A stretch of 31,024 nucleotides of DNA from an uncultured Collinsella sp. GTDB lineage: Bacteria > Actinomycetota > Coriobacteriia > Coriobacteriales > Coriobacteriaceae. The position numbers and the translations under genes were made by a program. The stretch covers positions 1 through 31,024 of the forward strand of contig CABUJH010000017.1 of assembly GCA_902491895.1 (NCBI GenBank), in the 5' to 3' direction. This document shows, one piece after another, positions 23,412-31,024 of this stretch (its first letter is position 1; every line of letters starts with the position of its first letter). Below the pieces are notes generated by a model that saw only the letters and a list, made by a program, of their open reading frames with translations, did no database searches and was not told where the DNA came from.

Positions 23412-24242
23412 ATGGGTTGCGAGCACGCACAGGCCGCCGGCGGACAAACGTCGCCGTCGCAATTTGAGGAGAACACGCTGTCCGAGGTCAAACGCGTCAT
23501 CGCCGTGCTTTCCGGCAAGGGCGGTGTCGGCAAGTCGTTTGTCACCGGTGCCATCGCCACCGAGCTTGCCCGTCACGGCCACAAGGTCGGCGTCCTCGAT
23601 GCCGACATCACCGGTCCCTCTATCCCCAAGATGTTCGGTATGAGCGGACGCCACGTCCATGCCCTTGGCAACCTTATGCTGCCCGAAATCTCCGAGCACG
23701 GCGTCAAGGTCATGAGCTCCAACCTGCTGCTCCAAAACGAGACCGACCCCGTCCTTTGGCGCGGTCCGGTCATCGCAGGCGCCATTAGGCAGTTCTGGAG
23801 CGAGACCTCGTGGGGCCCCATCGACTACCTGCTGGTCGACATGCCTCCGGGAACAGGCGACGTCGCGCTCACCGTCTTCCAGTCGTTGCCCGTCGACGGC
23901 ATCGTCATCGTCACGAGCCCGCAGGATCTGGTCTCGATGATCGTCGCCAAGGCGGTCAACATGGCCGAGAAGATGAACGTCCCCATTCTGGGCATTGTCG
24001 AGAACATGAGCTATATTGAGTGCCCCGACTGCGGCAAGAAGATTGAGGTCTTTGGCAAGAGCAAGCTCCCCGAGGTCGCAGATCGCTATAACCTCGACAT
24101 CTTGGGCCAGCTTCCCATTAATCCGGCACTCGCCGAGGCCTGCGATAAGGGCGAGGTCGAGACCGCGCTGCCCGATGGCATGTTGCCCAAGGCAGTCTCT
24201 GCCGTCGAGGCTATTACCCCGCACGAGACCGACGAGGCCTAA
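23412..24242 (+). CDS. mrp: Mrp/NBP35-family Fe–S cluster carrier ATPase
   Basis: A cytosolic P-loop ATPase of the Mrp/ApbC family that carries and delivers iron–sulfur clusters. The start is the ATG at 23412 with AAAGGAG 8 bases upstream, giving 276 residues; the frame is open for 19 more codons. The deviant Walker A is GKGGVGKS at 35–42. DADITGPSIPKMFG, MPPGTGDVALT and the cluster-binding pair CPDC (Cys204, Cys207) are all present. No N-terminal DUF59 (MIP18) domain is present. The next gene begins at the base after its stop, so they form an operon. Confidence 0.95.
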   Translation: MGCEHAQAAGGQTSPSQFEENTLSEVKRVIAVLSGKGGVGKSFVTGAIATELARHGHKVGVLDADITGPSIPKMFGMSGRHVHALGNLMLPEISEHGVKVMSSNLLLQNETDPVLWRGPVIAGAIRQFWSETSWGPIDYLLVDMPPGTGDVALTVFQSLPVDGIVIVTSPQDLVSMIVAKAVNMAEKMNVPILGIVENMSYIECPDCGKKIEVFGKSKLPEVADRYNLDILGQLPINPALAEACDKGEVETALPDGMLPKAVSAVEAITPHETDEA

Positions 24243-25514
24243 GTGAACACGAGCGCCTTCTATGACGTCCTGGTAATCGGCGGCGGGGCTTCAGGCCTCG
24301 CCGCCGCCATTACGGCCGCACGTGCTGGCAAAAGCGTCTGCATCGTTGAGCGCGATGTCGCCTGCGGCCTAAAGCTCCTTGCGACCGGTAACGGCCGCTG
24401 CAACCTCTCCAACGAATCGATTGATCCTCAGCGGTATAACCACCCCGCATTCGTCGAATCTGTCATGGGCCCCCAACCCGAACAAGAGCTTATGGGTTTC
24501 TTCTCCTCGCTGGGCATCATGACAACCTCCGAGGAAGGCCGGCTATACCCGCGCTCCCTTCGCGCCGAATCGGTGCGCGACGCGCTTCTCAACGTTTGCG
24601 ACCGCCTAGGTATCACCTTAATCTGCGGAGCCAACGTTGCCTCGGCGCACAAAGCTTCCGAAGGCTGGGCACTCCAAATAGACCGTCCAGCGCGGGTGCT
24701 CAAGGCAAAAAAGCACGACGACCGAAAATCGGAGCTCCGCTCGCTTCGGAAAGCGCTCGCCGATGTCCCTCGCAAGAACGAGGCCCTGCAGGCACATGCC
24801 GTAATTATCGCCACGGGCGGCAACCCCACCGGTATCGCCGATACGTTTCGCCTCCCCCTCACTTCGCTGCGCCCCATCCTCTGCCCCGTATCGGCAACGG
24901 TCGTCGGCGATCGGACGGCACTCAAGACGTTGGATGGCCTGCGCGTCCGCGCCCGCTTGACGCTCGCCCGCAATCATAATGAGCTCTGGCACGAAGACGG
25001 TGAAGTCCTGTTTCGAGCCTTCGGCATCTCGGGCGTCGCTGTCTTCAACCTCTCCCGTCGTATCCAGAGCGGCGATACGATCCTGCTCGACGTTTTCCCC
25101 GACCTCTCCAAAGACAAGCTGCTCGATATGCTCAACCGACGCGTTGAGCTGCTCGGCGGCTTTTCGCCCCGCGATCCCCGTTGGCTCGACGGCATGCTCG
25201 CCCCGCAACTCTCCCGCGTCGTCTGCACGGCGTTCGAGCAGTGCCATCCAGGCTCCAACGATGTCATCCACCTGGTCTCGGTCCTCAAGCACTTTAAGTT
25301 GCTCGTCGAGGGAACAGCCGAGGAGCGCTCGGCGCAGGTCACGCGTGGTGGCGTATCTGTCGAGAGCATCTCAACACCCAGTCTACGCGCGTGCAGCGTT
25401 GTCGACGCCCCGCTTTACGTCTGCGGCGAAGCGCTCGACATCGACGCCGATTGCGGAGGCTTTAACCTTGCGTGGGCCTGGCTCTCGGGCATTCGCGCTG
25501 CAAGCAGCCTGTAG
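24243..25514 (+). CDS. HI0933/BaiN-type NAD(P)/FAD-dependent oxidoreductase
   Basis: A 423-residue flavoprotein of the HI0933-like family. FAD binding is shown by VLVIGGGASGLAAAI near the start. The family motif LLATGNGRCNLSN is next, with the middle motif ATGGNPTGI and the C-terminal GGFNLAWAWLSG. The physiological reaction is unknown for most members. BaiN of bile-acid-transforming clostridia belongs to this family, but membership alone does not show bile-acid activity. The GTG start immediately follows the mrp stop, with GACGAGG inside mrp as ribosome site. A hairpin after the stop closes the unit. Confidence 0.9.
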   Translation: MNTSAFYDVLVIGGGASGLAAAITAARAGKSVCIVERDVACGLKLLATGNGRCNLSNESIDPQRYNHPAFVESVMGPQPEQELMGFFSSLGIMTTSEEGRLYPRSLRAESVRDALLNVCDRLGITLICGANVASAHKASEGWALQIDRPARVLKAKKHDDRKSELRSLRKALADVPRKNEALQAHAVIIATGGNPTGIADTFRLPLTSLRPILCPVSATVVGDRTALKTLDGLRVRARLTLARNHNELWHEDGEVLFRAFGISGVAVFNLSRRIQSGDTILLDVFPDLSKDKLLDMLNRRVELLGGFSPRDPRWLDGMLAPQLSRVVCTAFEQCHPGSNDVIHLVSVLKHFKLLVEGTAEERSAQVTRGGVSVESISTPSLRACSVVDAPLYVCGEALDIDADCGGFNLAWAWLSGIRAASSL

Positions 25515-25524
25515 CCGCTCAGTC

Positions 25525-25594
25525 TATAATCAAAAACGCATTCGGGCCGTCTGGAATACCGGACGGCCTCTTTCTTGCCTCTAAGGAGACCTCG
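25525..25594 (+). terminator. Hairpin leader between the two flavoprotein genes
   Basis: GGCCGTC and GACGGCC (7-bp stem, about 25548–25571) followed by TCTTTCTT look like a Rho-independent terminator for mrp and its partner. A perfect TATAAT (25525–25530) lies upstream and the next Shine–Dalgarno (AAGGAG) only about 12 bases after the T-rich run. The same block could thus be a promoter plus attenuator for the following gene. No good −35 is seen. Confidence 0.55.
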
Positions 25595-27235
25595 ATGATC
25601 GAAATCACCCAAGTCAACGCGTCGCTCGATGAAGCCGGCGATGAAAATGCCTGTCTCATTGTTGGCAAGCGAGTCGCCAAGCGCGTCCTACGTTGCAAGG
25701 ACTCCGAGATCAAGTCCATCGAGCTCCACCGCAAGTCAATCGACGCTCGCAAAAAACGAGACGTCCATTTTATCCTGAGCTTTCGTGTTGAGCTGACTAG
25801 TCCCCACCTCGAGCAAGAAGCGGTCGACAGCGTTGCCGAGCGTGACCGCTCGCGCGTACGCGCGATAGAAGACGATGAGCCTTCATTCCCCTCCCCCGTC
25901 TCCGACGCACCTCAAGAACGCCCTGTCGTTGTCGGCGCCGGATGCGCCGGTCTTTTCGCTGCGCTCACGCTCGCCGAAGCAGGTCTTAAGCCCTTGCTTA
26001 TCGAGCGCGGCGACCCGGCATTTCGCCGCTCGCAGGCGATCGACCTCTTTCTAAAGGAGCGCATCCTCGACCCCGAGAGCAATATTCAGTTTGGTCTGGG
26101 CGGCGCGGGGACCTTCTCGGACGGCAAGCTCAATACGGGAACAAAAAATCCCGCCCATCGCCTCATCCTCGAAACCTTCGTCGAGGCGGGTGCGCCCCGC
26201 GATATTCTGTGGGATGCCAAGCCGCACATTGGCTCCGACATCCTTCCCAAGGTTGTCACCGCTATATCCCAGCGCATCGAGCAGCTCGGAGGTGTCGTCC
26301 GTTATCGAACGAAGCTCGTCGACATTCGCATCGACGTGTCTGGCGCCATCACCGGCATTGATGTCCAATCGTCCCAAGACGCCGCTTACGAGTCAATCGA
26401 GACAAAGCACCTCATCCTCGCCTGCGGGCATTCTGCTCGCGATATTTTTGAGCTCCTTAAGGACCACAACGTGGCCCTCGCACAAAAGACCTTTGCCATG
26501 GGCGTTCGCATCGAGCATCCGCAACGCGACATCGACAGAGCCCAATATGGAGCCTCGGCGGGACATCCTGCCCTCGGAGCAGCCCCCTACAAGCTCGTCG
26601 CCCATCTTCCCAACGGCCGCAGCGTGTTCTCGTTTTGCATGTGCCCCGGCGGACAGGTTGTTGCCGCCTCTTCAGAACCGTGCCATCTGTGCGTCAACGG
26701 GGCCAGTCTCAATGTCCGCGACGGACGCAACGCAAATGCCGCCCTGCTCGTTAACGTCACGCCTGAGGACCTTCCCAACGATGACCCGCTCGCCGGCATC
26801 GATCTCCAGCGTGCCTGCGAGGCGGCCGCATATCGCCTGGGCGGTTCCAACTGGAACGCACCGGCACAACTCGTCGGAGATTTCCTCGCAGGACGCGCCA
26901 GCAAGGCGCCCGGAAAGGTAAAGCCCACCTATCCACTCGGTGTGACCTGGACGGCAATTGACGAAGCCCTGCCGCAGCATATCGTCGAGTCGCTCCGCCT
27001 GGGACTTCCCCTACTCGGAAAAAAGCTACGAGGCTACGACCGCCCCGATGCCGTTCTTACCGGCGTGGAGACTCGTTCGAGCTCACCGGTCACTGTCACC
27101 CGAGACCGAACGTGCCATGCCGTGTCGACCCCGGGCCTCTACCCTTGTGGTGAGGGAGCTGGATATGCCGGCGGCATCATGAGCGCGGCCACCGACGGCA
27201 TCCGTTGTGCTGAAGCCCTGATCGCAGACCTCTAA
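25595..27235 (+). CDS. COG2509-type FAD-dependent protein
   Basis: A 546-residue flavoprotein of the uncharacterised FAD-dependent dehydrogenase group. The start is the ATG at 25595 with AAGGAG 7 bases upstream; the open frame begins 41 codons earlier, inside the previous gene. An N-terminal domain of about 100 residues (ACLIVGKRVAKRVLRCKDSEIKSIELHRKS) precedes the FAD-binding motif VVVGAGCAGLFAAL (GAGCAG at 114–119). Family blocks GGAGTFSDGKLNTGTKN, CMCPGGQVVAASSEP and GEGAGYAGGIMSAATDGIRCAEAL are present. Substrate and role are unknown. It has its own leader and a bidirectional terminator downstream. Confidence 0.88.
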   Translation: MIEITQVNASLDEAGDENACLIVGKRVAKRVLRCKDSEIKSIELHRKSIDARKKRDVHFILSFRVELTSPHLEQEAVDSVAERDRSRVRAIEDDEPSFPSPVSDAPQERPVVVGAGCAGLFAALTLAEAGLKPLLIERGDPAFRRSQAIDLFLKERILDPESNIQFGLGGAGTFSDGKLNTGTKNPAHRLILETFVEAGAPRDILWDAKPHIGSDILPKVVTAISQRIEQLGGVVRYRTKLVDIRIDVSGAITGIDVQSSQDAAYESIETKHLILACGHSARDIFELLKDHNVALAQKTFAMGVRIEHPQRDIDRAQYGASAGHPALGAAPYKLVAHLPNGRSVFSFCMCPGGQVVAASSEPCHLCVNGASLNVRDGRNANAALLVNVTPEDLPNDDPLAGIDLQRACEAAAYRLGGSNWNAPAQLVGDFLAGRASKAPGKVKPTYPLGVTWTAIDEALPQHIVESLRLGLPLLGKKLRGYDRPDAVLTGVETRSSSPVTVTRDRTCHAVSTPGLYPCGEGAGYAGGIMSAATDGIRCAEALIADL

Positions 27236-27263
27236 CGCACAAATTCCAGCACGCAAAAGACAT

Positions 27264-27295
27264 AGGCCCCGAGCTCCACAGGGAACTCGGGGCCT
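27264..27295. terminator. Bidirectional terminator between convergent genes
   Basis: A perfect 10-bp stem (AGGCCCCGAG at 27264–27273, complement at 27286–27295) lies between the COG2509-type gene on plus and uvrB on minus. The tails are T-rich on both strands (GTTCGCTATTTCTT on plus; ATGTCTTTTG on minus), so it probably serves both. Confidence 0.75.
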
Positions 27296-27300
27296 GTTCG

Positions 27301-29541
27301 CTATTTCTTAAACCGTGCACCCTGGCGTTTTCTGCCCGATGCGAACGTGGAACCCTTGCGGGCCTGCGAACGTAAGCGCTCGATCGTCTCGTCCTCAGAC
27401 GCACCCTCGAGCATCGCCCGAATCTGAACGACGGCATCGCGCAGGCGCGCCGCCTCCTCAAAGTCCATGGCGGCAGAAGCGTTGCGCATATCCTCTTCCA
27501 TGGTTTCGACGATCCGCACAAGCTCGTCATGCGGCAGTTCTTCCAACTGCTCCGCAAGTGTCTGCTCGGGTGCCACCGTTTCCGGCACGCCGCCCTCGCC
27601 CGACTCATCGGGCGTATAGAATGCGCCATGGCCAAGGGAGTCGCCCTTCGAGCGCCCCTTGGAACCCACGGTTTTTTCGGCCTCGGCAATAAAACTTGAG
27701 ATGTCGTTGATGGCTTTGCGCACCGTCTTGGGCACAATGCCATGCTCTTCGTTATATGCCATCTGAATCTCGCGGCGGCGCCGCGTCTCCTCGATGGCCT
27801 CTTTCATCGAATCGGTCACAACGTCCGCATACATGATGACTTCGCCATCGGCGTTACGGGCCGCGCGGCCAATCGTCTGAATCAGCGAACGGCGGTTGCG
27901 CAAGAAGCCTTCCTTATCGGCATCGAGAATTGCCACCAGTGAGACCTCGGGGAGATCCAAGCCCTCGCGAAGCAGGTTGATGCCAACGAGGACATCGATC
28001 TTGCCCTCGCGCAGCGTTCGCAGGATCTCGACACGGTCCATTGTCGCCGTATCAGAGTGCATGTAATTGACCTTAATGCCCGCGTCGAGCAGATGGTCGG
28101 TCAGGTCCTCGGCCATGCGCTTGGTCAACGTGGTCACCAGCACGCGCTCCTTGCGGGCAACGCGCTCGCGAATCTCGTCCTCAAGATCGTCAATCTGGCC
28201 GCGTACTGGACGCACGTCGATCTTGGGGTCGAGCAGGCCGGTCGGACGAATAATCTGCTCCACGTCGTTTTGGCTCACCCGCAGCTCGTAGTCGCCCGGC
28301 GTGGCCGAAACATAGATAAACTGGGGTATCCTTGCCTCAAACTCATCGAAACGAAGCGGGCGGTTATCGAGCGCCGAGGGCAGGCGAAAACCGTGTTCCA
28401 CCAGCGTCACCTTACGCGAGCGGTCACCTTCGTGCATGCCGCGAATCTGCGGTACCGTCACATGGCTCTCATCGATGATGCAGAGCATATCCTTAGGAAA
28501 GTAATCGATTAGGGTAAACGGCGGCTCACCCGGCTTGCGACCGTCCAGATGACGCGAGTAGTTCTCGATGCCGTTGCAAAAGCCCATCGTCTCGAGCATC
28601 TCAAGATCATAATCGGTACGCTGCTGCAGACGTTGCGCCTCGAGCAACTTGTCGGTCGCCTTGAGCTCCGCCACGCGCTTCTCGCACTCTTCGCTGATCG
28701 ATTTCAGAGCCGCTTTGACCTTCGGCTTCTCGGTCACGTAATGCGATGCCGGCCATACGGGGATGGCCTCGTACTCACGAAGCATCTCACCGGTGACCTC
28801 ATCGATCTCGGCAATCAGCTCGACCTCGTCGCCAAAGAACTCAAACCGCAACGGATGCTCGGCATAAGGCGGATACACGTCGACAACATCGCCGCGCACG
28901 CGGAACGTGCCGTGCGCCAAGTCATAGTCATTGCGATCATATTGAATGTCGATAAGTGCATGGATAAAATCATCGCGCTCGAGCGGCACCTTCTTGTCGA
29001 CGTTCGGAGCCAGGCCCGCATAGTCCTCAGGAGAGCCAATGCCATAGATACACGAGACCGATGCGACAACGATCACATCGCGTCGAGATAGCAGCGATGC
29101 GGTCGCCTGATGGCGCAGCATCTCGACCTCTTCGTTAATCGAGGAGTCTTTCTCGATATATGTATCGCTTTGCGGCACATACGCCTCGGGCTGATAGTAG
29201 TCGTAGTACGAGACGAAGTAGACCACAGCGTTGTTGGGAAAGAACTCTTTGAGCTCGCTCGCAAGCTGAGCGGCAAGCGTTTTATTCGGAGCCATGACCA
29301 GCGTCGGCTTTCCCAGGGCCTCAATAGTCTTTGCCATCGTGAAGGTCTTGCCCGAACCAGTCACACCCAGCAAAACCTGATAGCGATCTCCGTCCCTCAC
29401 GCCCTGCACAAGCGACTCAATGGCCTTGGGCTGGGAACCGGCAGGCTCATAGGGGGAAACGACTTCAAACGGCACCTCAGCGCCCTCAACGCCAAAGCGC
29501 TTAAGTTCACCACCAACGCGTTCTACTTCAAATTCCGCCAT
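27301..29541 (-). CDS. uvrB: Excinuclease ABC subunit B
   Basis: UvrB is the helicase-like damage-verification subunit of excision repair. At 746 residues it is longer than the usual 660–700 because of a linker rich in Gly, Glu and Ser before the end. Walker A is GVTGSGKT at 59–66, the β-hairpin YYDYYQPEAYVPQSDTYIEKD begins near 112, and the DEAD-type box is DESH at 357–360. Helicase motif VI is QTIGRAARN. The UVR domain for UvrC contact is near 675–710 (MEEDMRNASAAMDFEEAARLRD). The ATG has AGGAG 5 bases upstream. It follows the lytic transglycosylase gene after about 50 bp, and the coaE–uvrB order is common in actinobacteria. Confidence 0.98.
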   Translation of the reverse strand: MAEFEVERVGGELKRFGVEGAEVPFEVVSPYEPAGSQPKAIESLVQGVRDGDRYQVLLGVTGSGKTFTMAKTIEALGKPTLVMAPNKTLAAQLASELKEFFPNNAVVYFVSYYDYYQPEAYVPQSDTYIEKDSSINEEVEMLRHQATASLLSRRDVIVVASVSCIYGIGSPEDYAGLAPNVDKKVPLERDDFIHALIDIQYDRNDYDLAHGTFRVRGDVVDVYPPYAEHPLRFEFFGDEVELIAEIDEVTGEMLREYEAIPVWPASHYVTEKPKVKAALKSISEECEKRVAELKATDKLLEAQRLQQRTDYDLEMLETMGFCNGIENYSRHLDGRKPGEPPFTLIDYFPKDMLCIIDESHVTVPQIRGMHEGDRSRKVTLVEHGFRLPSALDNRPLRFDEFEARIPQFIYVSATPGDYELRVSQNDVEQIIRPTGLLDPKIDVRPVRGQIDDLEDEIRERVARKERVLVTTLTKRMAEDLTDHLLDAGIKVNYMHSDTATMDRVEILRTLREGKIDVLVGINLLREGLDLPEVSLVAILDADKEGFLRNRRSLIQTIGRAARNADGEVIMYADVVTDSMKEAIEETRRRREIQMAYNEEHGIVPKTVRKAINDISSFIAEAEKTVGSKGRSKGDSLGHGAFYTPDESGEGGVPETVAPEQTLAEQLEELPHDELVRIVETMEEDMRNASAAMDFEEAARLRDAVVQIRAMLEGASEDETIERLRSQARKGSTFASGRKRQGARFKK

Positions 29542-29592
29542 GGATACTCCTAACTCATATATCTGCAGTATACGCAGGCGGCAGGCATAGTC

Positions 29593-30174
29593 CTATACGA
29601 ACCGATCGGGATAGAGGGTCTTGTAGCGAACCCAGGCATTATTGACACGAATCAGATACGCCTGCGTCTCGGGAAAGGTGATTGCATTATGAAGCGACGT
29701 GCTCTGCTGCGCCCATCCGTCGACATTGCCCATGCCGGCGTTATAGGCGGCAATGGCACTGTCAGTCGACCCGTTAAAATACGTTAGAAGATACGAAAGA
29801 TACGCACAGCCAAACTCGATGTTCGTAGCGGGATCGTTAAGGCTGTCGGCTGAATACTCGCTACCATCGACAAGACCCTTGGCAATCATATCCTGGGCAG
29901 TCTCGGGCATCAGCTGCATCAATCCCTGAGCACCCTGATTCGACTCGGCCTCGGGATCCCAATTCGATTCCGACTTAATGACAGCGCACACCAGATACGG
30001 ATCCAGATTATGCGAAATACTGGATTGCTTTACATACACCTCGTAGTCAATCGGATACAGCGGCTTAAAGAAAGCGGCAGGGGCACACGAGTAGACGAGC
30101 GAAATAAGGCCGAAGACGAACACAACGGCAAGTGGCGCCACGCGATACCACGTAAAGAAACGTGCCTTAGGCAT
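29593..30174 (-). CDS. Membrane-anchored lytic transglycosylase (SLT domain)
   Basis: A 193-residue peptidoglycan lyase of the Slt70 fold. A short cytosolic start and one hydrophobic helix at 12–29 act as signal anchor; the VYSC at its end is a poor lipobox. The catalytic glutamate is Glu69 in VIKSESNWDP, followed by GAQGLMQLMPETA and AYNAGMGNV, all classical SLT motifs. It likely trims peptidoglycan outside the membrane. Its start overlaps the coaE stop by 8 bp, so the two are co-translated, an unusual pairing. Confidence 0.92.
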   Translation of the reverse strand: MPKARFFTWYRVAPLAVVFVFGLISLVYSCAPAAFFKPLYPIDYEVYVKQSSISHNLDPYLVCAVIKSESNWDPEAESNQGAQGLMQLMPETAQDMIAKGLVDGSEYSADSLNDPATNIEFGCAYLSYLLTYFNGSTDSAIAAYNAGMGNVDGWAQQSTSLHNAITFPETQAYLIRVNNAWVRYKTLYPDRFV

Positions 30175-30808
30175 CGGCCTCCTCCTTATCCGAAGTATCT
30201 ATAAACCCGTGGCATGCAAGCCATGAGTCAAGCTGCTCAAAGAGCGAATTATCGGCTGCCGAATTATCAATCACCGTTGTAGCGAGATTGCACAGCGCAG
30301 ACTCATCGGGCTGGCAAGCAGAACGGGCATCGAAATCAGATGGCTCCATGCCACGTTGAATAGCGCGCTCGCGACGAACTGACAAAGGGGCGCTGATGAC
30401 CAGAATTTCATCAGCCAAGCCAAATGCATCCTCAAAACCAGTCGGAGCAGAAACCTCGACCACCGAAAAGGGATAACGGGGAGATGAAACCGTACAACAA
30501 ACCGGATCGAGAATCCTAAGCGAAAGCTGTTCAATGAGAACGGGATGCACAATACCATTGAGCCGTGCGACCGAATCAGGAGAAGCAAAAGCTCGAGAAG
30601 CGAGGATGCTGCGGCGAATGCCGCCATCCTCATCCAAAATGTCCCAACCGAATTCATCCGCGAGAGCATTGACGATATCAGAGCCCGGCACATACAGCGA
30701 TTTTACAAGCTCATCCAGATCGATTAGCATAGCGCCACGAGATTCGAAATAGCGGCAGGCAGTCGACTTACCCGAAGCAATATTGCCCAAGACAAATACG
30801 GTAAACAT
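30167..30808 (-). CDS. coaE: Dephospho-CoA kinase
   Basis: The last enzyme of coenzyme A synthesis, phosphorylating dephospho-CoA at the ribose 3'-OH in the cytosol. With the ATG at 30806–30808 (AGGGAGG 5 bases upstream) it has 213 residues; a TTG one codon earlier is the alternative. The P-loop is GNIASGKST at 8–16. LIDLDELVKSLY replaces the more common DAD motif. The CoA-binding stretch GIVHPVLIEQL and the end motif VIDNSAADNSLFEQL are present. It precedes the transglycosylase and uvrB. The 126 bp upstream, up to the edge terminator, must hold its promoter, but I see no convincing −35/−10 pair. Confidence 0.93.
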   Translation of the reverse strand: MFTVFVLGNIASGKSTACRYFESRGAMLIDLDELVKSLYVPGSDIVNALADEFGWDILDEDGGIRRSILASRAFASPDSVARLNGIVHPVLIEQLSLRILDPVCCTVSSPRYPFSVVEVSAPTGFEDAFGLADEILVISAPLSVRRERAIQRGMEPSDFDARSACQPDESALCNLATTVIDNSAADNSLFEQLDSWLACHGFIDTSDKEEADA

Positions 30809-30897
30809 CAAGCCCTCCCTAACGCCAATGCGAGTAATTATCGCTCAAATACACTAGAAGGACTCAAAATACAGCCAAACAGTAAGAGTGCATACGG

Positions 30898-30911
30898 GGG
30901 AACTAGGTCCC
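30898..30911. repeat. Near-palindrome upstream of coaE
   Basis: GGGAACTAGGTCCC is a 14-bp palindrome with one mismatched pair. It lies between the edge terminator and coaE and might be a regulator site or chance. Confidence 0.25.
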
Positions 30912-30934
30912 AAAGTACAACGTGTATACAACGC

Positions 30935-30964
30935 AAAAAAGGGGGAGGCCGCGAGGCCTCCCCC
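30935..30964 (-). terminator. Strong Rho-independent terminator at the right edge
   Basis: On the minus strand a 10-bp perfect stem, GGGGGAGGCC (arm 30955–30964) with its complement at 30941–30950 and a 4-base loop, is followed by TTTTTT (complement of 30935–30940). This is the best terminator in the window. It ends a transcript entering from beyond base 31024, upstream of coaE. Confidence 0.9.
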
Positions 30965-31000
30965 TTCTCAGTTCAAGCGTACGGCTCGGTGCCGTCCACC

Positions 31001-31024
31001 GGTCAGCGGCGCCCTGGCCTCCCA
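31001..31024 (-). rRNA. Possible 3' end of 5S rRNA (very uncertain)
   Basis: Read on the minus strand the last 24 bases are TGGGAGGCCAGGGCGCCGCT followed by GACC. They resemble the loop and terminal helix strand at the 3' end of bacterial 5S rRNA, and a very strong terminator follows after a spacer that also holds an ACGGC/GCCGT hairpin (30981–30995). The usual GAGAGTAGG wording is not matched and the gene is cut by the window. The C-terminus of a protein gene is also possible, since one minus-strand frame is open to a TGA near 30968. Confidence 0.3.

Noticed and set aside
24243..25514. Bile-acid (bai) pathway gene
   Set aside because: The family includes BaiN, but no other bai gene is nearby and the family is broad. 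Function is left open.
1..31024. CRISPR array, insertion sequence, prophage or tRNA
   Set aside because: No direct-repeat array, transposase, integrase or phage gene, or cloverleaf-like sequence was seen on either strand by reading.

Overview
The window is GC-rich and densely coded. It looks like a chromosome segment of a gut actinobacterium of the class Coriobacteriia, most likely Collinsella or a close relative. The reasons are the actinobacterial rapZ–whiA–gap order, an arginine in the RapZ Walker A motif, high GC, strong AGGAG-type ribosome binding sites, and a host-glycan (sialic acid) locus. The genus is inferred from gene content and style, not from a search.

Region 1 (1–3047, minus strand) is the 3' part of the conserved rapZ–whiA–gap block. 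The usual yvcK gene is absent between rapZ and whiA, and gap runs off the left edge. Region 2 (3048–13773, minus strand) is a nine-gene sialic-acid uptake and breakdown locus. In transcription order it holds a Tat/lipoprotein solute-binding protein, a permease, a permease–ATPase fusion, an ATPase, two tandem CE7-type esterases (one with an intact triad, one without the nucleophile), an N-acetylneuraminate lyase-type enzyme, a ROK sugar kinase and ManNAc-6-P epimerase. A hairpin terminator then sits right in front of rapZ. The locus separates uvrC from rapZ, which are neighbours in many actinobacteria, so it looks inserted into a conserved block. Its product, GlcNAc-6-P, leads via NagA to GlcN-6-P, the metabolite sensed by enterobacterial RapZ.

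Region 3 (13774–20994, minus strand) holds ybaK–murJ–uvrC as a tight operon, and uvrA with a candidate SOS box in its promoter. Region 4 (21113–27235, plus strand) holds an LTA-synthase-like membrane sulfatase, an Mrp Fe–S carrier ATPase followed without a gap by an HI0933/BaiN-type flavoprotein, and a second, COG2509-type flavoprotein behind its own hairpin leader. Region 5 (27301–31024, minus strand) holds coaE, a small lytic transglycosylase with overlapping ends, and uvrB. At the right edge a very strong terminator closes an unidentified minus-strand transcript, possibly 5S rRNA. All three uvrABC genes lie in this one window.

Most interesting are the sialate locus with its active/inactive esterase pair, the missing yvcK with the nan terminator facing rapZ, a 17-bp motif shared by the gap and transporter control regions, nested inverted repeats upstream of the binding-protein gene, and an altered cysteine set in UvrC. 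I saw no tRNA, CRISPR array, insertion sequence or phage gene. Long plus-strand ORFs opposite the transporter, murJ/uvrC and uvrA are GC-skew shadows.
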